Shown: one piece after another, positions 45,716 to 56,405 of the stretch
Layout: each line of letters begins with the position of its first letter
How positions within the stretch are numbered: position 1 is the stretch's first letter
Source of the DNA: Calendula officinalis
Lineage: Eukaryota > Streptophyta > Magnoliopsida > Asterales > Asteraceae
Length of the DNA stretch: 64,000 bases
Reading direction: 5' to 3'
NCBI GenBank assembly: GCA_963853835.1
Contig: OY970824.1
Location: forward strand, 63,754,884 to 63,818,883
Notes under the pieces: generated by a model
Seen by the model: the letters and a program-made list of their open reading frames with translations, nothing else
Told to the model about the DNA's origin: nothing
The model's database searches: none
Program-made: the position numbers and the translations under genes

Positions 45716-46029
45716 CTTCATCCGATTCAAAATAAGTGCTACACTTTCCTTATATGGGTGATTCAAATTAAGTGCCACACTTTGAAAAATTACTTTATTT
45801 GGCAAAAAATAGTAGGATCCACACCTACTAACTATCTACTTTAACAAAGTGAAATGACTCATTTACCCTTACTTTTTACTTTTAAACATCATTAACCTCA
45901 CTTTATTCAAAAGGCGTGGGACCCATTATCCACTAACCATTCAATTAATTTAATTTAACCATTATTATAATTTTTTGCCTCAAAAACCGTGAAATCCAAA
46001 GTGTAGCACTTGTTTTGAATCGGATGAAG
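45716..46029. mobile_element. CTTCCTCCG-type MITE nested in the hAT element
   Basis: CTTCATCCGATTCAAAATAA at the left and its inverse CGGATGAAG at the right, with a TA to the right (left TA imperfect). Internally it aligns with 7493-7808. Confidence 0.88.
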
Positions 46030-46050
46030 TACATTTATACTTAGTTTATA

Positions 46051-46290
46051 CTCTCTCTGTTCCACAAAAAAGTTCTCATTTCTTTTGGGCACAAGTATAT
46101 AGGAGATAGTTGATAGTGGGGTCCTTCGTAATATTTTTTATTAAAATATAAGGTTAATTGGAGAGAGAATGTGTTTTTAAGAGATAAGTAGTGGGGTCCA
46201 AGAAAATAATATTATCTTATAAAAATGGGAACTTTTTTGTAGAACAAAATTTATGGTAGTAATGAGAACTTTTTTGTGGGACGGAGGGAG
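46051..46290. mobile_element. Stowaway-type MITE nested in the hAT element
   Basis: Left CTCTCTCTGTTCCACAAAAA, right TGTGGGACGGAGGGAG. The TSD is TA (46049-46050 and 46291-46292). Confidence 0.88.
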
Positions 46291-46629
46291 TAGTTTATTA
46301 ATTCAAACGTAACTAATAGTTACATAAAAACTAAAATAGCTACCTAATAATTTGGTGTTTCAGTATTTTGTTATGAATTTGTGCTATAACAACATGTTTG
46401 ACCTATTTGACCCGTTTAACCTGTTTGACATGTTAACCTCTTTGACCCGTTTAATTAAATGGGTTATATGAGTTGGGTTCGGGTCGAAGATAAACATGTT
46501 AGGGTTGAGATATCTGAACCGTTTATATAAACATGTCGGTTTCGGGTTGAACTTATCTGACCCGCCAACCCACGAACCTAAACCCGCCAACCCGAACCCA
46601 ACCTGAATTGCCACCCCTGCATATAAGCA

Positions 46630-47540
46630 TAATAAAATAGGGTCAATCTAACGTTACTTCCTCATTATTAAAACATAAATAATGTTATTGCATTTCTTAT
46701 TGGTATAAGTTAAGAGTTAAATATCTACTTTTTAGGCACATGATGTATAATTGTATATATTATTCAAAATGAAATAATATAAGATGACGGTCAATGACGT
46801 GCAATAGATCGAATGTACATCTAAAAGTCTTTTAATTAATTGTGTATTGCACACTTTCGTTCTCATTAGTCATGCATGTATTTATATTTCTAAAAGTTAT
46901 CGTGATTAGGTAGTTATGCAAATCAGAAACGTTTTAAAACACTAATTGATAATGTGACCCAGCGCGGTTTGATTTTTAGTGACTGTGACTTCACATGTTG
47001 ACGAGATATATGTTCTATGTAAGAATCAAAAACTGCCAGTAAGTTGTATTCTTATATTATGTGGACACATATCATCACATATTCACATGTAAGATTATGC
47101 CACAAAAGTTTAATCACGTGGGTTCTAAATCACTAGTTTTACCGGTTAAAATTTTAAAATATTACCCGATTGTAAATCTATTTAATCAACATACAGTAGT
47201 TTTTAGGTATAATTGCATATTGAGAACCCAAAATGTAGTCGGTTATTTAATATTTCCCCTTTCATTCTAAATAATCTTAAACTGATTTGATCGATATTTC
47301 TTAAATGATTCCTCTATGTCGACCCTTTCTTCCTCTTATACTTTCATAAAATATAGATAAAATGTTTTTCTCAAATTGCTAAAATTTTAAAATCCATTGC
47401 TATTTTTGAAAACACCTAATAATATCTTACTATTATATGCAATTTGGCTTAAAAACAGATATCAGTGCCAAATGTGACGCTTCCAGTTTATCTATACTTA
47501 CCTAATGGAGTTAAGTTTTTAAAATATAAAAATAACATTT
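46630..47540. other. Spacer, no gene
   Basis: AT-rich sequence. The only frame of note (47061-47270) has no recognisable domain. Confidence 0.35.
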
Positions 47541-47554
47541 CGCTATATGCCTAT

Positions 47555-47684
47555 AAGGGGTGATAATTACACCACATCTTTTGATGCATATACCACAATA
47601 GTTGCATCATATGTTTGTACAGTCTGCAGTTTAACTTGTACTGCGTGTATATGCATCAAAAGATGTGGTACCAAAATTAATTCC
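47555..47684. mobile_element. Short palindromic MITE, 130 bp
   Basis: A perfect 23-bp inverted pair (47570-47592 and 47646-47668) containing CATCTTTTGATGCATATAC. The flanks carry an 11-bp direct repeat ATATGCCTATA (47544-47554 and 47685-47695). TSD length suggests a MULE-type element. A transcript would fold into a hairpin. Confidence 0.75.
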
Positions 47685-47699
47685 CATATGCCTATATAA

Positions 47700-48200
47700 T
47701 TGATAGGTATTAGATATAAAAAATGTAAAGCTTTTACTAATTCTGTTAAATTCAGTACAGTATTATTTTAGGAAGATTTTCAGGAGTATTGGTTAAGATG
47801 ATATTAAAAAAATAATAATTCTGTTTATAACAGTCTAACAGGTTTCTTTCAGGTGGCTGAACTTTGCTCTTGATATATGAAACCTAATCGTTGTTGTGGT
47901 GGATCCGAGTATTCACATGGCCATCTAGTAATGTTTATCTAAGAAATAGATCGAACACAAAATCTCTACACGATCGATCACTTTAGATACTCTTACTGCT
48001 AGATTATTACCAAATAATACATGACAATTAATAAGCTAAATTTTATAGGATGATTGTGGATAGCTGTCTAACTTTTGATCCTTTCAAAGCAAAATTCTAG
48101 CATATAAATGTTGAATATGTCATAATAAGTTAGGAGGGAAATGATAACACTTGTTATTGATCTTAATGGAACTCATAGTTCCTCTTCTGTAATTATGTTC
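47700..48200. other. Spacer, nothing recognised
   Basis: AT-rich sequence without repeats or coding potential. Confidence 0.35.
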
Positions 48201-48209
48201 GGTATAGAA

Positions 48210-48491
48210 TAGGGGTGAGCATTTGAGTCGAAAAAATAAAATCGAACTGAGAACCGACTGAAACCGATAACATGTTATTGGTTCGGTTTCGGTTTAAAAT
48301 TTTATCGTTTTCGGTTCTATCGGTTTCGGTTCGGTTCGGTTCGGTTTGGTCTTCGGGAAATGATGAACATTTGGCCTAAAAAAACCGAACCGAGACCGAA
48401 TCGATCCAAAACCGATAACATGTTATCGGTTCGGTTTCGGTTTTGAAAATTCATTGTTTTCGGTTCGATTTTTAGACCAAGCTAACCCCTA
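48210..48491. mobile_element. hAT MITE with AACCG-rich interior, 282 bp
   Basis: Ends TAGGGGTGAGC and GCTAACCCCTA. The TSD is GTATAGAA (48202-48209 and 48492-48499). The interior has the same AACCGA/TCGGTT style as 11775-12106. Confidence 0.93.
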
Positions 48492-48499
48492 GTATAGAA

Positions 48500-49822
48500 T
48501 CGCAAAAAAGCTATAATCATGGCTCCATCGTTAGTCGTTACACATTTTTCAATTAATTGCAGAATTATTCTGGAAAAAAAGAAAAAAACAAAAAAAACCT
48601 GTTTATTTACTTTAAAACAAACAATATGCTACAAGAATCCCAAACACAAATTACAATTGTCTGTCTCCAAAAAAAAGTAAACTTTCCATGTAGTTTAAGC
48701 TTAATTCATAGTTACAACAAAAAATACCCCATTTGACGACGGAGGTTTCCGTGTGACAACTCCCCACTACTCGCAAAACAGATAGTCGTACTGAAATCAA
48801 TCAGCTCGCAAATCGAATTAGAAACCAGTTTAAAAAAATCCCAAACACCCTCTCTAGTTTTTTTTACCACATGATCGATCCTTCAAGTTTGTAAAAGGAA
48901 AACTTAAATGAGTTGTGAATGTGATGGTAGAGTGTAAGGTAAAATATAGGGTCCCACATTGCCATTGAAGAACATACTCCCTTACCTGCACATGACACCA
49001 CCCAATCCTTTTTTCTTCACCAGACTCTCCGTAGTATATAGTGTGAGAGAGAGACAAATACACATAATACATATACATATATAGATATACAGAGATAAGC
49101 ATAAGGCTGATTTTATATGCTTCAATTCTGGGTTTCTATGTGGTAAGACTCCCATTTTTTTATTTATTTCTAAATCATCATCTAAAATTGTAATATTGAA
49201 TGCTTCAGAAAAAGAACAGAGAAGAATTACATACTCTATATCATATCTTCTTGTTAATTTACAATTCATAATCACTGGTTAATCACCAATTAGTATATTT
49301 ATTTTTAGTAATTATAAATACAACCCCAATAGTTTCTTATTCTTTCATTTTTGAGGAATTAAGATGAAAGACCATTTCTGCACTCTGTAACCCAAAACAT
49401 GCGATTCAGTTTTTTCTGTTTATCTGCCATTATTATACTATATAACCTGATATTTGTTTGTTTTTTATATTTTTTAAAAACCATACGGCTTCTTTTAAAC
49501 CATACCCATGGATATTTTCGTTTTACTAGTAATTAACATTCAATTAAATTTGTGTTAACATTTTCATTAAACCCAAAAAAAATTAGTTACAATACTTTTT
49601 TTTAAAGAGTACTCTGTTTACAACAAGTTACCCGGGTGACCGAGATTATGCTCGAGATTCGTGATCGTTTTCGAACCTTTCTCATAGCCATTTGATAAAT
49701 GTTTACCCAGAAAGATCGAACTTATGAGTTATGACCTCTAAAAAGTTATTCTGAACTTTATCATTAATTTTTTATTTATTTTTAAATATAATGTATCTTG
49801 CAGGTGAGTTAGAAAAATAAAA
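48500..49822 (+). other. Upstream region and 5' leader of the fucosyltransferase-like gene
   Basis: No coding sequence seen. A leader exon may end near 49141 (CTATGTG/GTAAGA) and splice to ATCTTGCAG/GTGAGT near 49803, just upstream of the ATG. The short minus-strand frames at 48854-49275 have no recognisable content. Confidence 0.35.
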
Positions 49823-49984
49823 ATGGAGGGTTATGGAAAATCATTGGAGAGAATAGTGTCATTGAAGGCTCTACAAATGGGAAATTCATTTTCATGCCAA
49901 ATATGTGTGATTGGATTCCTCTGTGGAGTATGTCTTACTTCTCTCTTTCTTGCTGCCCTCACTTCTTTTGCCTCTTTTCACTTA

Positions 49985-51932
49985 GGCCTCTCCCAACCCT
50001 ACACATCACTAACCCATCACTAAACCCATCACTAGCGCCACGTCATCGCATCCTTACTGACACACTACTGACACGGCCGTGCCAACCCTACACATCATTA
50101 ACCCATCACTAAACCCATCCTTTCCACATCATCATTTCCACATCATCATTTTAATTAATAAAAAAACACATTACATTAAATAAAAACCATTACATTAATA
50201 ATAATAAGAAAAAACATTACGATTAAAAAAAAAACACGATTACGGAAAAAAAAAACATAAACGGAAAAAAAAAATTACGGGAAAAAAAAATTAACGTTGA
50301 CGGTAGTTCGGCGGGAGGGTCCAAATGTGTTCGATTAAGGCATTGCGAAGTTTATGATGCACAACTCGATCACGTATCTCCTTTTCAATACGCAATTGTG
50401 TTGCAACCCGTTCATGCCATGTACGTTGTGGGTGATTATCCGGGTTAGCGGTATAGTCTTCTTCGATTGGACAAATTGCGCGGCCGTTATCTTCCGTAAT
50501 CATGTTGTGTAATATCACACAAGTGTACATGATCCGTCGTATTTTGTTCACACTGTATGGTCGTGCCGGGTTTTTAATGATTGCCCACCGTCCTTGAAGC
50601 ACTCCGAAAGCTCGTTCGACATCCTTCCTAGCGGATTCTTGGAACCGCTTGAACTTCATGTTCTTTTCTTCAATTGGGCATTTAAAGGACTTGACAAGCG
50701 TTGCCCATTCCGGATAAATCCCATCAGCTAGATAATAACCCTTCGTAAATTGCTCACCCGAAATAGTAAACGGAACTACGGGAGACATGTCTTGCCTTAT
50801 TTCATCAAACAAATCTGATTCGTTAAGGACGTTTATGTCGTTATTCGAACCCGCCGGGCCAAAGTACGCATGCCATATCCACAAGTCGTATGACGCAACA
50901 GCTTCAAGCATTATTGTGGGACATCCTTGATCACCACGTGTGTATTGGCCTTGCCATGCTGTTGGACAATTTTTCCAAGGCCAATGCATACAATCAATGC
51001 TACCAAACATCCCATGAAAACCATGTATCTCTTGATGTTTGGCATGTAAACGTTGGACATCTTGAGTGGTTGGTTTTCGCAAAAACTCAGTCGAGTATAG
51101 ATGGAATATACATTTACAAAAGTTGTCCAAACAATCGTATGCTGTTTGTTGACCCATGTGTAGGTACTCATCAAACAAATCAGCGGCACAACCGTACGCC
51201 AATTGACGTATGGCAGAGGTACACTTTTGAAATACATTAAAACTGGGGTAACCCGTAGCGTCTCTCTTTTGACGGAAATAATCAAAATACGACGGTAGTT
51301 GACCCGGTGGATTATAAAAATGTATAGCCTGGCATATACGGATGAACAAAGGTTTCGACATGCGAAACCGTCTTCGGAAGTAGTCCGGGGGGAAAACGGC
51401 ATTGTCGGCAAAGTAATCATTCCATAAACGTTCAGCAGCCGCAACACGATCTCTTGGTATATATCTTCGTGGTGCTCTTGGCACGGTGGAATTTTCAGCT
51501 TCTTCTTGATCCAGATAATCAAGCGTTTCAATAGTTTGGTTCAAATCGAAGACGGCTGTTACATTGACATAATCTTGCCAGTAATCATCGGCGTCATCGT
51601 TTGGATCCATTGAGTGGGAGGAAAAATATGGAAATTAGGAAGAGAGTAAGTATGTGGTTGTGAGAAAATATAATGTGATTGTGTGTTTAAAATGGTAGAG
51701 TATAGTGGGTTTTTATAGAGGTTGTGTGTAATATTAATTATTTGTATTAAAAAAAATTAATTTTTGAATTCAAATTCGGACGCTCCAACCGGACCCCACC
51801 TCCCGACGCCATCAACACGCCGTCCTCACCACGACGTCCAGCTTCACGACGCCCCCACGACGGCTCGGTGCCAACGCCGTCGTGGGTCGACGGCTCGCCG
51901 ACGCCCTCCCCGACGTGCCGTTGGCGCAGGTC
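49985..51932 (-). mobile_element. PIF/Harbinger transposon, 1948 bp, single ORF
   Basis: TSD TTA (49982-49984 and 51933-51935). The imperfect ends GGCCTCTCCCAACCC and GGTTGGCGCAGGTC-type (right, CCGTTGGCGCAGGTC) are inverted. It contains one intact transposase gene and A-rich 3' sequence, plus a direct repeat CCCAACCCTACACATCA at the left end (49996 and 50085). A Myb-like second ORF is not present. Confidence 0.85.
50291..51610 (-). CDS. PIF/Harbinger-type DDE transposase/nuclease, 439 residues
   Basis: Starts MDPNDDADDYWQDYV and is uninterrupted. The N-terminal half includes FRRRFRMSKPLFIRICQAIH. The catalytic region shows FGSIDCMHWPWKN (Asp206), GPAGSNNDINVL (Asp258), YYLADGIYP (Asp296) and ARKDVERAFGVLQGRW (Glu332), the acidic set of plant HARBI1-like nucleases. 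The end has CVILHNMI. Harbinger elements usually need a Myb-like partner protein encoded by a second ORF; that is absent, so it would need one in trans. It acts on DNA in the nucleus. It lies antisense to the interrupted host gene. Confidence 0.93.
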   Translation of the reverse strand: MDPNDDADDYWQDYVNVTAVFDLNQTIETLDYLDQEEAENSTVPRAPRRYIPRDRVAAAERLWNDYFADNAVFPPDYFRRRFRMSKPLFIRICQAIHFYNPPGQLPSYFDYFRQKRDATGYPSFNVFQKCTSAIRQLAYGCAADLFDEYLHMGQQTAYDCLDNFCKCIFHLYSTEFLRKPTTQDVQRLHAKHQEIHGFHGMFGSIDCMHWPWKNCPTAWQGQYTRGDQGCPTIMLEAVASYDLWIWHAYFGPAGSNNDINVLNESDLFDEIRQDMSPVVPFTISGEQFTKGYYLADGIYPEWATLVKSFKCPIEEKNMKFKRFQESARKDVERAFGVLQGRWAIIKNPARPYSVNKIRRIMYTCVILHNMITEDNGRAICPIEEDYTANPDNHPQRTWHERVATQLRIEKEIRDRVVHHKLRNALIEHIWTLPPNYRQR

Positions 51933-51949
51933 TTAATTACAACACCTAA

Positions 51950-53240
51950 TTCCACTTCATATTTCATCAGTTTTTCTCATTTCCCACCTCAATTTCATAG
52001 ACATGTCTTTTTAGTTTATCCAATATGCCAAATTTAAGTAAATTACCTATAAAATTTTATTTTTTTAATATTCATCTAGAGTAGTATATGAATAGTGTTT
52101 TTTAATTATTTTTTATGGTTTTTTTTCTTTTATAAAATGGTGTTAGAATATGAGGTTTGATTACTCTCCATACTTTTTAAAACAACAAATGGAGTGTTTC
52201 ATGTAGTGTTATGGATATGTTATTTAATAATTATGATGTGTATCTTTGCAAACCCGTCGCGAAGCGCGGACACATTCTACTCATTTTGACTATTTACTTG
52301 ATTCTTTATTTTATTTTATCATGGTATCGACTAAACATCAAATTATATGAGCTTTATATTATAACATCCGTGTAGTATTTCTTAATTTGGATTATAACAC
52401 TTGTTAATCATAATAATTAAAAGATCAACATGAACTTCATTAGTCAAAAATGCACAAATTAGTACTCCATAAGATGTATTGATTTCTACTAAATCTTCTT
52501 ATTTCATATTATACCCATAAAATAATTGATATGTGAAATATACTAATTTTCTTTCATAGTCTCATCATTTAATTTGGATATATGTATCGATAAAATGAAT
52601 GGGAAATAAGTAGCGAGACTTAGTAGCACTCCTCTCAAATTACTTTAAAACAATCTTAAACACCATGTACACGTACTCGAAGGTAAAACATGTCTTCTTG
52701 AAAAAGACAGAAACCAAATATGTTGTCTACAATCCTATATTGTTGGTTTAAAATCCCAAATCCAAGAAAGGCGTACAACTTTTCCAAATATGTGTACAAG
52801 TCTCAAGAGCAACTTAGATGATCTAGATATTTTTTCTCTGGAAAAAGGGGCAAGCTATATTTAGTCATGTTCATCGTTGATAGTTGATACAAGGATAGCG
52901 ACTAGGCATTCTTTTAAAATGTTTAAAGCGAGAACCATCCACTATGAATCTTGTTGGAACTTAAATTCTATTGATTTTTCGTTTATATTTGTCTGCCACT
53001 CTTTCAAATAGCCACGAGCAGATCAAATTACGATAATTATAGTATGTGTTTTAATAAAAAGAATGAATTGTAATTGGACTTTGATAGTTTGATTCAGGTT
53101 ATAACATTTCACTCGGTTTGCCTATATTTTAATATGTAACCATTTTTCTATTTGCCAGAAGCATTTTTCGTCAAATTATAACACATGAACATTATTTGTA
53201 ACAATACCAAAATAATTTTTCACAAAAAATAATAAGTAAC
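51950..53240 (+). other. Intron 1 of the fucosyltransferase-like gene
   Basis: AT-rich intron sequence. It contains the repeat copy at 52228-52282 but no other gene. Downstream it holds a Stowaway MITE with a nested SINE (53243-53665). Confidence 0.5.
52228..52282 (+). repeat. Dispersed repeat with GCGAAGCGC hairpin, copy 1
   Basis: ATGATGTGTATCTTTGCAAA then CCCGTCGCGAAGCGCGGACAC. Homologous to 55778-55830 (15 or more matching bases on each side). It resembles a Helitron-type 3' hairpin, but the terminal CTRRT reads CTACT, so the assignment is uncertain. Confidence 0.4.
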
Positions 53241-53242
53241 TA

Positions 53243-53665
53243 CTCCCTCCATCCCATAAAAAAGTCTACATTTTATTTGGGCACAATCTTTTTTTTTTTG
53301 AACCGGCAAATATTACATATGTTAGTGGTTAGAAATTAGTATCACCTAGTTAGAATACACCTTTGCCAGGGTTTGAACCCATGACCACCTAGGGAAAATC
53401 CCCCCAAGACAAGCTTGGTGGCCAAGTGAGCTAGCCCACTTGGTTATTTGGGCACAATCTTTTAGGAGATAGTTAGTGGTGAGGTCATTTGTAATATTTT
53501 TGATTAAAATATAAGGTTAGATTGGAGAGAGAGAGTGTTTTATTAGTGGAATGATTGGTAATAATATTATTTTATTAGGTGCCCCCCTAAATTTGAGAAA
53601 TGTAAACTTTTTTGTGAGATAAAATTTTAAGGAGAAATGTAAACTTTTTTGTGGGATGGAGGGAG
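53243..53665. mobile_element. Stowaway-type MITE containing a SINE
   Basis: Left CTCCCTCCATCCC, right GGGATGGAGGGAG. The TSD is TA (53241-53242 and 53666-53667). Without the SINE it is about 250 bp and matches 31706-31957. Confidence 0.9.
53293..53443 (-). mobile_element. tRNA-derived SINE with 20-bp TSD
   Basis: On the minus strand it starts CCAAGTGGGCTAGCTCACTT (A-box-like) and contains GGGTTCAAACCCTGG (B-box-like, pol III internal promoter). It ends in an oligo(A) tail (plus-strand T run). The 20-bp direct repeat TTATTTGGGCACAATCTTTT flanks it (53273-53292 and 53444-53463). This is the signature of LINE-mediated retroposition. Confidence 0.88.
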
Positions 53666-55777
53666 TATTATTTATAAAATTTTATACTCCGTGTAAGTTA
53701 CGGTCTGGCCCAGCCGGAAACCATACAGTTTGTACCCACATCACTAAACCGAACTTCACTTGCCTTTACCCAATAACCCAACTGGAAAAAATGACCCGAA
53801 CCACTGACCCATTGTGTAATGCAATGTACGGCCACAAATATACTATGAGTAGATAATATGATACTCCACTAGAGAGGACCACACATTTTATATTAAAAGA
53901 AAGTGCAATTATTGACAGTTTTCTTTTTTAGTGTACTTAATGGTAGAATGAGAAACTAACAATGCAGAGTAAATTGTTATCATTTTCTAGATGCATTTAC
54001 GGGACAAGAATGCGACACTAAACAACAAGTAGTAGAAAGAATGGTGATATCACAAAACGTTATCGAGGTTCAAGTCAACGACCCGGTCAACTCAATCTAT
54101 TCAGCTTGGAGTGCATCACTCAACAAGTCAAAAACCGGTGAAGGTCTATTCCAACATAACATAATAACCGATGGATCTAAGGTGCCTACACCTCCTCATT
54201 TGGAGAATTGTAAGTTGACCAATGAAGCTAACCGGCTTCTCGATAAACGTAACAAAAATGGGAAATTACCATTATGGACAATGTGGAAAGGTTTCTTGAA
54301 TAACTACCCTTTATCAACAAAAGATGAGCAACAAGGGTATAATAGTCATCATGTCATCTCCGAAGGTGCTTACCCTCCATGGGTATGTCTTGGCTATAAG
54401 ATATTTTTTTCTAAATTTGGTTTTCTTGGTTAGTTGGGACCCGAATGTGGTCCCACCTAACCACAACATGTCAGATTTAGAGGATGTGTGTTCTGTTGTT
54501 GAAAAAAAATTATTGGTTGATTGTTGTAGGTCAAAGGGTCGGATGAAGAAAATTATCCACTAACAAGGAAAGTGCAACATGATTTATGGGTGCACCAACA
54601 CCCCGTGAATTGTAGTGATCCGAATGTGAGGTTTCTCGTTACAGATTGGGAGAGAATACCCGGATTGGGCATGGGGGCCCAGTTTGCCGGGATGTCTGGG
54701 CTTCTTGCAATCGCTATTAACGAAAAAAGGGTTCTTGTTACAAACTATTATAATCGAGCCGACCATGATGGTTGTAAAGGTACACAAACTTACAAAAATA
54801 CAAAATACATACAAAATTTCTTTGTGTTGACCAGATTACCTATAAATAGTCGATTTGGGTTATCTTTTATCTCTAACAGGTCAAATTAGTTAATTTCTGA
54901 ATCGGGTTTATTTTAATGTTAGGTGCATCGAGGTCTAGTTGGTCATGCTACTTTTTTCCAGAGACATCAGAAGAGTGTAGAGAACGAGCGTTTGAACTCT
55001 TAAACGGAGAAAGAGCATGGGAGAATGGAATTATCACAGTAAAAGAAAACTACACAACGAAACAGATATGGACTGCTTCAATCCCACGGTAAATACTTTT
55101 TACTAAATCTCGAAAATATGTACTATTCGAGATAAAATGTAAGTTTTTATTTATGTTCTTTCGATGTCACCATTGATTTAGTGAAAGTTCATTACAGGGT
55201 ATGGGGTAATCCTTGGAGTTACATGCAGCCAACAACAGAAGTTAACCGGACATTAATTGGCTATCATAGGAAAATGGACCTAAGATGGTGGCGTGGACCT
55301 TGATTTTCGATGAAATATTCAAGCGTTTATATATTATTATTTGTTTGCTTTTTAATCGATATAGAAAATGAGTATGATATTTATACTCGATTATTCAGGC
55401 TTTGCGTTACCTTATGAGATTCCAAACAGAGTACACATGTGGTTTACTAAATGTAGCACGACATACAGCATTTGGATGGGAAGCTGCCGAGTTAGTTCAC
55501 TCAACGCTTATTTCACAATACATGGAGGTTCGATTAAATTTCTACTAATTTGTGAGTGAAATTACAAATTATATAGAGCGAGCTATAGTGACTTGTGAGC
55601 CCACCTAGGTTTTGGTAACCTAGGACAAGGTCTAACAAATTATTAACTTAATTTACACATTATATATAATAACATTTTGCCGAAAGAAATGTTACGGAGT
55701 ACTATGTTGTTTTTTTTCTTTTTCATGTACAGTTTTTTTTAATTATAATATGTAGTGCTATAAATACGTTAGTTTAT

Positions 55778-55830
55778 AAATATGATGTGTATCTTTACAA
55801 ACTCGTCGTAAAGCACATACACATGCTCCT
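55778..55830 (+). repeat. Dispersed repeat with GCGAAGCGC-type hairpin, copy 2 (decayed)
   Basis: ATGATGTGTATCTTTACAAA then CTCGTCGTAAAGCACATACAC. Diverged relative of 52228-52282, in the intron before exon 7. Confidence 0.4.
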
Positions 55831-56405
55831 TGTTATTAACCATTCATTTTGTTAATCTAAGGGTATTTTTGACATTTAACTAATAACTACAGGAAAACAC
55901 AAAAGATTCACAATCCGCAATTGAAGAATTTGTTTGGTCAAATCACGAGCCATGGACACCAAGGCCGTTGGTAAGCGTACACGTACGAATGGGAGACAAA
56001 GCATGCGAAATGAAGGTGGTTCAGTTTGAAGAATACATGCGTCTTGCTAATCGTATAAAACATCGGTTCCCTCACTTAAAACACATCTGGCTCTCAACCG
56101 AGATGCAAGAAGTGATTGACAAGACAAAATTATATACAAATTGGAAATTTTACTACTCAAACGTGAAACGCCAAGTGGGAAACATAACAATGGCGGTTTA
56201 TGAAGCAAGCCTCGGGAGAGAAACGAGCACAAATTATCCGCTTGTCAACTTTTTAATGGCTACCGAAGCTGATTTCTTTGTTGGAGCATTGGGTTCTACT
56301 TGGTGTTTTCTCATTGATGGAATGAGAAACACGGGTGGTAAAGTAATGGCGGGATACTTGAGTGTTAATAAGGATCGGTTTTGGTAAAAATGTGTTAGTA
56401 TTAAG

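Larger units (their letters stand above)
45507..46619. mobile_element. hAT element with GACCCG-rich ends, 1113 bp, carrying two nested MITEs
   Basis: Ends TAGGGGTGGCAATT and AATTGCCACCCCTG. The TSD is CATATAAG (45499-45506 and 46620-46627). The arms are made of GACCCG/GGGTTCGGGTC units. Two MITEs sit in the middle. Confidence 0.92.
49823..56387 (+). pseudogene. Family-23 (FUT8-type) fucosyltransferase-like gene, interrupted
   Basis: Coding segments: 49823-49984 (split by a transposon), 53991-54382, 54530-54779, 54923-55088, 55198 to about 55300, 55399-55527 and 55893-56387. Exon 1 encodes a type II membrane anchor (QICVIGFLCGVCLTSLFLAA), as expected of a Golgi glycosyltransferase. Later exons give GLGMGAQFAGMSGLLAIAIN, TEYTCGLLNVARHTAFGWEA, and VSVHVRMGDKACEMKVVQF with FEEYM, matching the HVRxxDK...EEYM donor-binding pattern of alpha-1,6-fucosyltransferases. 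The end is GALGSTWCFLIDGMRNTGGK. Two lesions are seen. A PIF/Harbinger transposon sits in exon 1 after ...SFASFHL. Exon 5 runs to a TGA at 55301-55303 without a GT or GC donor in the phase needed by exon 6. Function is inferred from family resemblance. Confidence 0.7.

Noticed and set aside
50890..51531. Long frames overlapping the Harbinger transposase in other frames
   Set aside because: They are shadows of the intact 439-codon ORF, without motifs.
53330..53400. tRNA gene suggested by GGGTTCAAACCC-type B box
   Set aside because: No cloverleaf can be drawn. The oligo(A) tail and 20-bp TSD show a SINE.
55778..55830. Helitron 3' ends at 52282 and 55830
   Set aside because: The hairpin-like part is similar, but the terminal CTRRT is missing (CTACT or CTCCT), so it is listed only as a dispersed repeat.
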